A DNA stretch of 64,000 nucleotides, from positions 1-64,000 of the forward strand of contig NZ_JPUA01000016.1 of assembly GCF_002211105.1 (NCBI RefSeq), written 5' to 3'. Both the position numbers and the translations under genes were made by a program. Source of the stretch: Halomonas campaniensis (GTDB lineage Bacteria; Pseudomonadota; Gammaproteobacteria; Pseudomonadales; Halomonadaceae). Positions 16,925 to 24,551 of this stretch are shown here, one piece after another (within the stretch, counting starts at the first letter, position 1; each line of letters opens with the position of its first letter). The notes beneath the pieces were generated by a model. The model did not search any database and was not told the DNA's origin. It worked only from the letters and a program-made list of their open reading frames with translations.

Positions 16925-17950
16925 TTAACGCCAGCCGACGCGATCAAAAATGCGGATAGCTTCAGGGTTGTTTTCACCCAGCACGCTGATGTTCACGTCA
17001 TCCGTTTTGAAGTTGCCCCAGGATTCCAGCACCGGATCCTTCTTGATGCCTTCAACTACCGGGAACTCATTGTTGCCGGAGGCGAAAATTTCCTGAGCAG
17101 TGTCGGAAGAGAGGTACTCTAGGAAGCGAATGGCGTTTTCGCGGTTAGGCGCACCTTCCACCACACCGGCGCCGCCAACGTTCACGTGAGTGCCGCGGTC
17201 ATCCTGGTTGGGGAAAATGATACCCACTTTGCGGGCGGCTTCGCGCTCGGCGTCGTCATCAGACTTCAGCAGGCGAACATAGTAGTAGTGATTGGCCACG
17301 GCGATGTCACACTCGCCGCTGGCAACGCCAAGAATCTGGTCGGTATCGCCGCCTTCCGGATCCCGTGCCATGTTGTTAACCACGCCCTGGGCCCACTCTT
17401 CGGCACCCTCTTCGCCGTGGTGCTCAATCATAGAAGCGAGCAGCGACTGGTTGTAAATGTTGTTGGAAGAGCGAATGCACACCTTGCCTTCAAACTGCGG
17501 ATCGGCAAGATCTTCGTAGCTGGTAATCTGGCTTGGGTCGAAGTTTTCGCGGTTGTAGAAAATAACCCGGGCGCGCTGACTAAAGCCAAACCACTGGCCA
17601 TCTGGGTGGCGCATGGATTCGGGCAGGCGTTCGTTAAGGACGTCAGACTCGACGTTTTGGAAAATGCCTTCATCTTCCGCACGCCATAGACGGCCTGCGT
17701 CGACGGTCATCATGACATCAGCCGGACTCGCCACGCCCTCACGCTGAATACGCTCGATCAACTGGTCTGAGTCGCCTTCAAGGATGTTGACTTCGATGCC
17801 GGTCTCTTCGGTGAAAGCGTCATATAGGCGCTCATCAGAGTCGTAGTGACGAGCAGAATAAAGGTTGAGCTCGTCTGCCAAAGCCTGACCTGCAAACGTA
17901 GCACCCACCATCATCGCTGCCATCGGAGCAACAAAGCGTATGGTTTTCAT
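16925..17950 (-). CDS. fbpA: ferric-iron ABC transporter substrate-binding protein
   Basis: Periplasmic Fe(III)-binding protein of 341 residues. Residues 1-25 form a signal peptide ending AGQALA before DELNLYSARHYDSDE, the standard mature start of FbpA/FutA proteins. The adjacent iron-binding tyrosines appear in NHYYYVRL in the C-terminal half, and NVGGAGVVEGAPNRENAIRFLEYL is the family C-terminal block. A Fur-like box lies 25 bases before the start. The ATPase gene is divergent and the permease gene is further on in the same strand as this gene. Confidence 0.93.
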   Translation of the reverse strand: MKTIRFVAPMAAMMVGATFAGQALADELNLYSARHYDSDERLYDAFTEETGIEVNILEGDSDQLIERIQREGVASPADVMMTVDAGRLWRAEDEGIFQNVESDVLNERLPESMRHPDGQWFGFSQRARVIFYNRENFDPSQITSYEDLADPQFEGKVCIRSSNNIYNQSLLASMIEHHGEEGAEEWAQGVVNNMARDPEGGDTDQILGVASGECDIAVANHYYYVRLLKSDDDAEREAARKVGIIFPNQDDRGTHVNVGGAGVVEGAPNRENAIRFLEYLSSDTAQEIFASGNNEFPVVEGIKKDPVLESWGNFKTDDVNISVLGENNPEAIRIFDRVGWR

Positions 17951-17974
17951 TTAGTACATCCTTATTTATTAAAT

Positions 17975-17993
17975 GATAATAAGTTGCATTATT
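17975..17993. promoter_or_regulatory. Fur-like box
   Basis: GATAAT-N7-ATTATT matches the 19-base Fur consensus at 13 positions by eye, with the two outer hexamers at 6/6 and 5/6. It lies in the fbpA promoter region, between divergent fbpA and fbpC, where iron repression is expected. Confidence 0.6.
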
Positions 17994-18175
17994 AACATTG
18001 TTATTGAAGCGTTTCGTATGCTATGCGTCAAGACTCTAATAGTAAAACATTGGTAGAGGAAATCAGATGCGTGCATAACTCGGCAATAAAAAATAGAATG
18101 CAAACAACTTTCAAATGTACCCAATCCGCGTTTAGACGTTTGTCGTGTGGTTGGCCCAGCTGTAGAGGGGTATTT

Positions 18176-19279
18176 ATGACGGCAACCCTGAAAGTCACCT
18201 CGGCGGTGCCTGGCTCATCAGCGTTAACGCTGCACAATGTGCGGCATGCCTATGATGGCCATACGGTAGTAAAAGGCGTGGATTTAAGCGTTGCTCCAGG
18301 CGAGGTGGTGTGCCTACTGGGCCCCTCGGGGTGCGGTAAAACAACGCTGCTGCGAATCGCCGCGGGCCTGGAAGTGCTGCAAGAGGGCAGCGTCTCCTTG
18401 GAAGATATCTATATAGCCGGGCAGGGCCACCGCCATGTGCCGCCGGAGAAGCGTAATGTTGGGCTGGCATTCCAAGACTCGGCGCTTTTCCCCCATCTCA
18501 CCGTGTTGGAAAACGTCATCTTTGGACTTAAACATCTAGCCGCTCGGGAACGTCGGGAGCGGGCAGCACAGTTGCTTGAACAGCTGGGTATGGCCGCGTA
18601 TATGGATGTTTACCCGCATATGCTCTCCGGTGGGCAGCAGCAACGAGTGGCACTGGCGCGGGCGCTGGCGCCATCGCCGCGTTTAATGCTGTTGGATGAG
18701 CCGTTCTCAAGCCTGGATGCGCGGCTACGCGACCGCATCCGCGATGATACCCTCCACGTGCTCAAAAAGGTCGGTGCGGCGACGCTGCTGGTAACCCACG
18801 ACCCCGAAGAAGCCATGTTTATGGCCGATCGCATCGCGTTGATGCGCGATGGGCGAATCGTACAAACAGGAACCCCCCGCGAGCTTTACTGCGCACCTCA
18901 AGACCCCTTTGTGGTGACCTTTTTTGGCGACGTCAATGAGCTACAGGGCAAAGTGCATAATGGCGCTGTGAACACGCCTGTTGGGCGGGTGCCTGCCCCG
19001 GGATTAGCGGAGGGTAGCGATGCGCAAATCATGATCCGCCCCGAGGCGCTGCGAATTGTCGAGCGAGATCTACCTGCGGGTGAGCACGGCCACAGCCATG
19101 TGGTAATGGCGAAACTGCTGGGGCGTACCAGCCTGCTACACCTATGTGCCCATGGCGAAAACGGCCTCGAGGCGCACCTACACGCGCGCGTACCGGGGGT
19201 GTTTCTACCTGCAGAAGGCCAGCCGGTGGATATTCACCTCGACCTTTCACAAGTCTTTGTGTTCCCGCTCACGGCTTAA
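18176..19279 (+). CDS. fbpC: ferric-iron ABC transporter ATP-binding protein
   Basis: Cytoplasmic ATPase (367 residues) that powers the iron importer. It shows Walker A GPSGCGKTT, Q-loop FQDSALFPHLT, signature LSGGQQQRVALARALA, Walker B LMLLDEPFSSLD and H-loop VTHDPEEA, then a C-terminal TOBE-like domain (IMIRPEALRIV). The start at 18176 with agagggg upstream gives the normal N-terminus; 51 extra in-frame upstream codons run into the promoter. It is transcribed away from fbpA and towards the permease gene, ending only six bases from the permease stop. Confidence 0.9.
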   Translation: MTATLKVTSAVPGSSALTLHNVRHAYDGHTVVKGVDLSVAPGEVVCLLGPSGCGKTTLLRIAAGLEVLQEGSVSLEDIYIAGQGHRHVPPEKRNVGLAFQDSALFPHLTVLENVIFGLKHLAARERRERAAQLLEQLGMAAYMDVYPHMLSGGQQQRVALARALAPSPRLMLLDEPFSSLDARLRDRIRDDTLHVLKKVGAATLLVTHDPEEAMFMADRIALMRDGRIVQTGTPRELYCAPQDPFVVTFFGDVNELQGKVHNGAVNTPVGRVPAPGLAEGSDAQIMIRPEALRIVERDLPAGEHGHSHVVMAKLLGRTSLLHLCAHGENGLEAHLHARVPGVFLPAEGQPVDIHLDLSQVFVFPLTA

Positions 19280-19285
19280 CCTTAA

Positions 19286-20971
19286 TCAGGAGTGAGCGCC
19301 AGGTCGTGAGCGGCGCATGGCCATGCTGAGCAGAATAACCGGTAAAATGCCCACCACCACAATGGCCAGCGACGAGGTGGAGGCTTCGGCCAGCCGTTCG
19401 TCAGAGGCCAGGTTATGTGCCCGCACGGCCAGGGTGTCGAAGTTGAAGGGGCGCAGAATAATCGTCGCGGGCAGTTCCTTCATGACGTCAACGAAGACTA
19501 AAATCCCCGCCGCCAGTAGGCTGCTGCGCATCATCGGTGTGTGAATATGGCGCAGCGTGCCGCCCGCGGTCTGGCCCAGAGTGCGCGAAGCGGCATCCAT
19601 ACTGGGTGTAACTTTGCCCAGACTGGCCTCCACCGCGTTGAAAGAAACGGCTAAAAAGCGCACCACATAGGCGTATAGCAGAATAAACGCCGACCCACTG
19701 AAGACCAGACCAACGATGTAACCATAGTGATTATTGAGCCAGGTGTTAAGGGCGTTATCCAACCAGGCAAACGGGATTAAAATACCCACCGCGACCACCG
19801 AACCCGGGATCGCGTAGCCCATAGAGGCGACTCGGGAAGCCACCCGCGCAAACGTCGTATCGTGCATGCGTACGCCGTAACTCAGCACCACCGCCAAGCC
19901 CACGGCGATCAGCGCGGCCATGGTTGCCAGCCCCAGGCTGTTCCAGGCGTAGCCGATAAAGCGCGAGCCCCATAGCGAATCGCCCCCCTGGAGGGCTAAA
20001 TTGAGCAGAATGCCGCTGGGCAGTAAAAAGCCCACCAGCACCGGCACCAGACAAGCCAGCGTCGCCGCTGCAGCGCGCCAGCCGTGCAATACGTACTCGG
20101 GCAACTGCTGATAGCGATTGGTGGTGTGGAAATAGCGCCGCTTACCCCGCGACCAGCGTTCCAGCAGCACTAACACAATCACAAAGGTGAGCAGGCACGC
20201 CGCCAACTGCGCTGCCGCCACCTGCTCGCCCATGCCAAACCAGGTGCGGTAGATACCGGTGGTAAAGGTATCAACGCCGAAGAACTGAACGGCACCGAAC
20301 TCGTTAAGCGTCTCCATCAATACCAGCGATACCCCACCCACCAGCGCCGGGCGTGCCAGCGGCACGGCGACGCTGGCAAACAGTTTCCAGGGGCCCCGCC
20401 CTAGCGTGCGGCCCACATCCAGCACGCAGACCGACTGCTCTAAAAACGAGGCGCGGGCCAGCAGATAGACATAAGGGTAGAGCACCAGGGTAATTACCGT
20501 TGCTGCGCCACCCAGGGAGCGAATGTTAGGAAAGTAGTAGTCGCCATACCCCCAGCCAAACGTCTCGCGTAGCAGGCTTTGTAACGGCCCGGCAAATTGG
20601 AGAAAGTCGGTGTAAGCGTAGGCGATAACGTAGGTGGGTACGGCTAAGGGCAGCAGTAGCGCCCACTCGAATAGCCGTTTACCGGGAAAGCGGCACATCA
20701 CCACGAGCCAGGCCGTTCCGGTACCGATGAGAAGTGTGCCGAGTCCTACGGTCACCACAAGCCAGAAGGTGTTGTTCAAATAGCGGCCCAGTACGGTGCT
20801 GGCCAAGTGTTGCCAAACGCCATCGGTGGGCATCGCGATATGCGCAAATACCACCAGCACGGGCAGCGCCACCACGAACGCTACCGCGATCAAGGCAATC
20901 GACCAGGGGGTAGCACGACGGCTAAGCGAAGAGGAGAAGGCAAATAGCCCGCGATAGCCGGATCTGAACAA
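19286..20971 (-). CDS. fbpB: ferric-iron ABC transporter permease
   Basis: Fused permease of two six-helix halves, about 561 residues, of the FbpB/ThiP-like iron family. Each half has a coupling (EAA-type) loop: DVGRTLGRGPWKLFASVAVP and DAASRTLGQTAGGTLRHIHT. A TTG start at 20971 is proposed because aggagt lies 6 bases upstream of it; the first ATG is 57 bases further upstream without a visible ribosome-binding site. The gene faces fbpC tail to tail, so the importer genes are in three separate transcription units. Confidence 0.9.
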   Translation of the reverse strand: MFRSGYRGLFAFSSSLSRRATPWSIALIAVAFVVALPVLVVFAHIAMPTDGVWQHLASTVLGRYLNNTFWLVVTVGLGTLLIGTGTAWLVVMCRFPGKRLFEWALLLPLAVPTYVIAYAYTDFLQFAGPLQSLLRETFGWGYGDYYFPNIRSLGGAATVITLVLYPYVYLLARASFLEQSVCVLDVGRTLGRGPWKLFASVAVPLARPALVGGVSLVLMETLNEFGAVQFFGVDTFTTGIYRTWFGMGEQVAAAQLAACLLTFVIVLVLLERWSRGKRRYFHTTNRYQQLPEYVLHGWRAAAATLACLVPVLVGFLLPSGILLNLALQGGDSLWGSRFIGYAWNSLGLATMAALIAVGLAVVLSYGVRMHDTTFARVASRVASMGYAIPGSVVAVGILIPFAWLDNALNTWLNNHYGYIVGLVFSGSAFILLYAYVVRFLAVSFNAVEASLGKVTPSMDAASRTLGQTAGGTLRHIHTPMMRSSLLAAGILVFVDVMKELPATIILRPFNFDTLAVRAHNLASDERLAEASTSSLAIVVVGILPVILLSMAMRRSRPGAHS

Positions 20972-21127
20972 GCAAACACTCCTTGCGTTGACGGAAGCAG
21001 TAGGGAAAGCCGGAAAGTAGCGCTGCACGCTTGGTGCGAAACTTGATGCGAAATAATACCGGGTGTGAATAGTAGCACTGGCGCCGCACTACTGCAGCCT
21101 TGCAGGCTCGCCGGCCGTGCAAAAGTA

Positions 21128-21145
21128 AGCCCGCCAAGGCGGGCT
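21128..21145 (-). terminator. terminator after TRAP operon
   Basis: A perfect eight-pair GC-rich stem (agcccgcc/ggcgggct) with a two-base formal loop lies 46 bases after the dctM stop; on the minus strand it is followed by TACTTTTG. Confidence 0.6.
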
Positions 21146-21190
21146 ATTAATGGTAGGAGGTGGGGAGCATTAAGCCGATGGGGAAAAGGC

Positions 21191-22525
21191 CTAGTAACCC
21201 AGCATCATGCTCGGCAGGCCGGTGATCAGCCACGGGAATAACGCCATCAGCGTACACGCGAGTAGAATCAGCGCGACGAAGGGCACAACCGCTTTGTAGA
21301 GGTGGACGATTTCGACCCCAGGCGGTGCGACGCCTTTTAAGTAGAACAGCGCGTAGCCAAAGGGTGGGGTCAGGAACGATGTTTGCAGTACCACCGCCAC
21401 CATCACCACGAACCACAGCATATCGACGCCCATGGTTTCGACGATAGGCAGCATGATGGGGAAACTCAGCAGCACAATGCCGGTCCAATCCAGGAACATA
21501 CCCAGGATAAACACCAGGAACAGCATAAGAATCAACGCCCCTATAGTGCCGCCGGGCATGGCCAGCACCAATTCGCTGATCACGGTCATACCACCACCAC
21601 GGGAGAACACGCCAGTAAAGGCGGTCGCCCCCACCAGCACGAGCATGACCATGGTGGTGGTTTTACCCGCTTCGATCATTGTCCAGAAGCAAGTGGAGAC
21701 TTTGCGGTCGCCGAAAATCAAAAACAGAATGAAGGCGATAAATACGCCGATAGCCGAGGCTTCGGTGGCCGTGGCGACGCCGGTAAATAGCGCACCCAGC
21801 ACGCCTAGAATCAGCGACATGGGCGGGAGCACATACTTGGCCAACATAATCAGCAGCTGTTTAGTGCTGACTTCAGCGCGCTCTTCTGGCGGTACTTTGG
21901 GGCCGTAGCTGGGTTTGATATAGCAGATGATCAACACATAAAGCGCATACATGACCCCGAGCAGCAAACCGGGAATCAGCGCGCCAGCAAACAGGGCGCC
22001 CACGGAGACCGGTGAGTAGCTGGCCATGAGAATCAGCATAATGCTGGGCGGAATCAAGATACCCAAACAGCCGCTGGCCATAATCACGCCTGCGCTAAGC
22101 TCTTTGTTGTAGCCATACTTGAGCATCGGCACCAAGGCAATCATACCCATCACCGCAATCGAGGCACCGACAATACCGGTGGTAGCAGCCAGTAGTACCG
22201 AGACGATAACCACGGTAAGCGCCAGGCCCCCGCGCAAGTTCGCCAGTAGCAAGCGCATGGCGTCAAACATCTTTTCGGTAACGCCGGAGTCGTTTAAGAA
22301 CCGGGCCATCAAGATGAATAGCGGTATCGCCACCAGTACATAGTTATCCATGGCGTTACCGAAAATATTGTTGATCAGGGTGCCGAGAATGCGCTCACCG
22401 GGGCCAAGAAAGGCGCCAATAACTGCTACGCCGCCGAGCACAAACGCCAGCGGGTGGCCCATAAACAGCCCGATCATCAGGCCACCAAACATCACCAGCG
22501 TGAGTAATTCAGGACTTAGGTTCAT
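21191..22525 (-). CDS. dctM: TRAP transporter large permease (DctM)
   Basis: Twelve-helix channel subunit (444 residues) of a sodium-coupled TRAP uptake system in the inner membrane. Family features include the N-terminal LLTLVMFGGLMIGLFMGHPLAF, GASIAVMGMIALVPML and ASGCLGILIPPSIMLILMA. Its start overlaps the dctQ stop by four bases. Together with DctP and DctQ it would import an organic acid anion; the substrate depends on the binding protein. Confidence 0.94.
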   Translation of the reverse strand: MNLSPELLTLVMFGGLMIGLFMGHPLAFVLGGVAVIGAFLGPGERILGTLINNIFGNAMDNYVLVAIPLFILMARFLNDSGVTEKMFDAMRLLLANLRGGLALTVVIVSVLLAATTGIVGASIAVMGMIALVPMLKYGYNKELSAGVIMASGCLGILIPPSIMLILMASYSPVSVGALFAGALIPGLLLGVMYALYVLIICYIKPSYGPKVPPEERAEVSTKQLLIMLAKYVLPPMSLILGVLGALFTGVATATEASAIGVFIAFILFLIFGDRKVSTCFWTMIEAGKTTTMVMLVLVGATAFTGVFSRGGGMTVISELVLAMPGGTIGALILMLFLVFILGMFLDWTGIVLLSFPIMLPIVETMGVDMLWFVVMVAVVLQTSFLTPPFGYALFYLKGVAPPGVEIVHLYKAVVPFVALILLACTLMALFPWLITGLPSMMLGY

Positions 22526-23025
22526 GCTGATGTCTCCTCGCGAAGCTGCATGATGGCACGCAGCACAATGGCAATTGCCTGTAGCAAGATCAGAATAGCA
22601 GCGACCACAATCACCCCTTTAATCGGGTAGACCGGGATCGAGACCATGCCATAGGTGGTTTCACCGCGGCTCCACGCGCGTTCAAAGAAGCTCCAGCCCA
22701 GAGTGATCAGCATCCAAATAAAGGGCACAAAGAAAATGAGATAGCCGAGTAAGTCAAGCACGGCTTGCTTCCTGCGCGATAACAGGCGTTTCAGCACGTC
22801 GACTTCTACGTGGGCGTGATGTTTTAGCCCATAGGCCGCCATCAGCATGAAGTGGGCGCCAAACAGCATTTTGGTGACGTCAAAAGCCCAGTCGCTGGGG
22901 CGGCCAAACAGAAAACGTGACGCAATATCGAAAAGAACAATCAGGGTAATGATGGCAATCAATGGAGCGATGATGCGCCCAAAGGCTTCATTGATGGCAT
23001 CGATCGCCTTGGCAATCGCATTCAT
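22522..23025 (-). CDS. dctQ: TRAP transporter small permease (DctQ)
   Basis: Four-helix small membrane subunit of 167 residues that partners DctM. Visible are four hydrophobic segments, the conserved YGLKHHAHVEVDVL-type loop after the second helix and W/R-rich segments around SFFERAWSRGE. It lies between dctP and dctM in the same transcript, with a terminator-like hairpin separating it from dctP. Confidence 0.93.
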   Translation of the reverse strand: MNAIAKAIDAINEAFGRIIAPLIAIITLIVLFDIASRFLFGRPSDWAFDVTKMLFGAHFMLMAAYGLKHHAHVEVDVLKRLLSRRKQAVLDLLGYLIFFVPFIWMLITLGWSFFERAWSRGETTYGMVSIPVYPIKGVIVVAAILILLQAIAIVLRAIMQLREETSA

Positions 23026-23046
23026 GGAAGATCTCCGCGGTCAGCA

Positions 23047-23075
23047 CAAAAAACCGCCCCGGAAACCGAGGCGGC
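23047..23075 (-). terminator. intra-operon terminator between dctP and dctQ
   Basis: On the minus strand a nine-pair stem (ccgcctcgg / ccggggcgg, one G-T pair) with a three-base loop is followed by six T. It lies in the 61-base gap after dctP and probably makes the binding protein more abundant than the membrane subunits. Confidence 0.85.
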
Positions 23076-23086
23076 AGAGAAGCGCC

Positions 23087-24190
23087 TTACAGGCAGGCTT
23101 CGATCTCTTCCAATGAGGGCAGGTTATCCATCACGCGGCTCATGTTGTAGGGAGCGGACACATCGCGCCAAGTCGCATAATGCTCAAGATAGGCAATCAT
23201 CGATTGGTAGACCTTGGCGTGGTCAGGGTCTTCGCAAGCGCCGCGCAGAATAACCTCGTTGGTGACCTCCTGAATGCGTGCCAAATCCTCTTCAGAGAAC
23301 TGGTTGATCGTTACCCCCGCGTCAAGGAACTTCTGGGTGGCTTCGGTAGACTGGCGCTCTGACCAGGCTAATGACCATGCCATAGTGGCGTCCGCGGCGA
23401 TACGCAGGGTCTCTTGGGTCTCTTCGGAGAGCGCATCCCAGGCGTCTTTATTGATCATTACACCAAATACGCTGGCCGACTGGTGCCAGCCGGGTGTTGC
23501 CCAGTAGTCAGCCACTTCGGCAAAACCAGCATTAAAATCAACGCCTGGGGTGGAGAACTCACCAGCATCGATAACGCCGCGTTCAATGGCTTGGTAGACT
23601 TCACCACCTGCCAGGGTGACCTGCGAGCCGCCCAGTTCTTCGAGTACGCGACCCTGGTCGCGGCCCGAAAGACGTAGACGCTTGCCGTCTAAATCGGCAA
23701 TGCTCTCGATCGGGGTACGGCCCATAAAGCCCGATTCATTGTTGGTAATGCCGTAGGGGAGATAAACCATGTTGAACTGGCCATAAATCTCTTCATACAG
23801 CTCGCGGCCGCCCCACTGCTGAATCCAGTTGAGGTAGTCAACGCCATTAAACAGGCTGGTGGTGGTCGCCAGTGGCGAGAAGGCGGGATTCAATCCTGCC
23901 CAATAGCCAGGCCAGTCGCCCGCGGCTTCAATGCTGCCCGTTTCCGTGGCGTCAAACACTTCGGTGCCGGGCATTAGCGTGCCGCCTGCGCGGAAATTGA
24001 TTTGTAGCTCTTCGCCGGCGAGTTTATTGACCAGTTCCACCCAGTGCTGGTCAATCTTGATCAGGTCAAGGTTTTCCGGCCAGGTGGTGGTCATTGTCCA
24101 CTGTTCTTGTGCTTGGGCGGTGGTTGATAAGGCCGCGAAGGCAATGCCGGCAGTGAGGCCGGTGAGAGCGAATTTGGTCATTTTTTTCAT
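23087..24190 (-). CDS. dctP: TRAP transporter substrate-binding protein (DctP)
   Basis: Periplasmic binding protein of 367 residues with a signal peptide ending TTAQA before QEQWTMTTTWPENLD. The fold carries the DctP-family Arg in KRLRLSGRDQGRVLEELGG, which binds the substrate carboxylate, and a tryptophan-rich region ATPGWHQSASVFGVMINKDA. These resemble the TakP subgroup of 2-oxo acid binders, but the ligand is not certain; taurine, pyruvate-like acids or lactate are possible. A concentric inverted repeat lies about 65-105 bases upstream. Confidence 0.92.
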   Translation of the reverse strand: MKKMTKFALTGLTAGIAFAALSTTAQAQEQWTMTTTWPENLDLIKIDQHWVELVNKLAGEELQINFRAGGTLMPGTEVFDATETGSIEAAGDWPGYWAGLNPAFSPLATTTSLFNGVDYLNWIQQWGGRELYEEIYGQFNMVYLPYGITNNESGFMGRTPIESIADLDGKRLRLSGRDQGRVLEELGGSQVTLAGGEVYQAIERGVIDAGEFSTPGVDFNAGFAEVADYWATPGWHQSASVFGVMINKDAWDALSEETQETLRIAADATMAWSLAWSERQSTEATQKFLDAGVTINQFSEEDLARIQEVTNEVILRGACEDPDHAKVYQSMIAYLEHYATWRDVSAPYNMSRVMDNLPSLEEIEACL

Positions 24191-24551
24191 GATGTATTTC
24201 CTGGTTTGGCGTGTGGCGTTATTAGTGTTGGTTACCTGGAGTCAGGAAAGTGCAGCGCTACTAAGTTACGTTTACGTAAACAAGGGTTTTAGCGCTTCAG
24301 GGCTAAATTAGCACATCCACCCCGCTGCGGTGCAATATCAGTAATGTAAGAGATGTTGTCTGTGGGGTTTTATACGCATTCTTTGCAAATTTAATTAAAA
24401 CATGTGGTTACCTGTTTTTTTGAGCGCCAAAAAGAGTGGCTAAGTAAGTCGAAAACGTTGAAAGGAGTTAAATTGTGCAACCAAAGTTGTAAGGGTAAGG
24501 CTCACAATCAGGCGCTCAGCGGCACACTGACACACTTAAAAGGGTAACGTA
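24191..24551. other. divergent promoter region dctP/tmcA
   Basis: This 361-base gap has no gene that I can support. It carries a nested inverted repeat at 24254-24296 nearer to dctP; the half nearer to tmcA is A/T-rich (24355-24420) and ends in a weak aaggg ribosome-binding site for tmcA. Confidence 0.6.
24254..24296. promoter_or_regulatory. concentric inverted repeats upstream of dctP
   Basis: A perfect 12-base palindrome GTTTACGTAAAC (24270-24281) sits inside an outer inverted repeat AGCGCTA (24254-24260) / TAGCGCT (24290-24296). Both are centred within half a base of each other. It lies 64-106 bases before dctP and is a good candidate operator for a dimeric or tetrameric regulator of the TRAP genes. 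Confidence 0.55.

Noticed and set aside
21383-21908. Two plus-strand frames inside dctM
   Set aside because: Antisense shadows with low-complexity His/Gln or Ser/Thr content; dctM frame is the conserved one.
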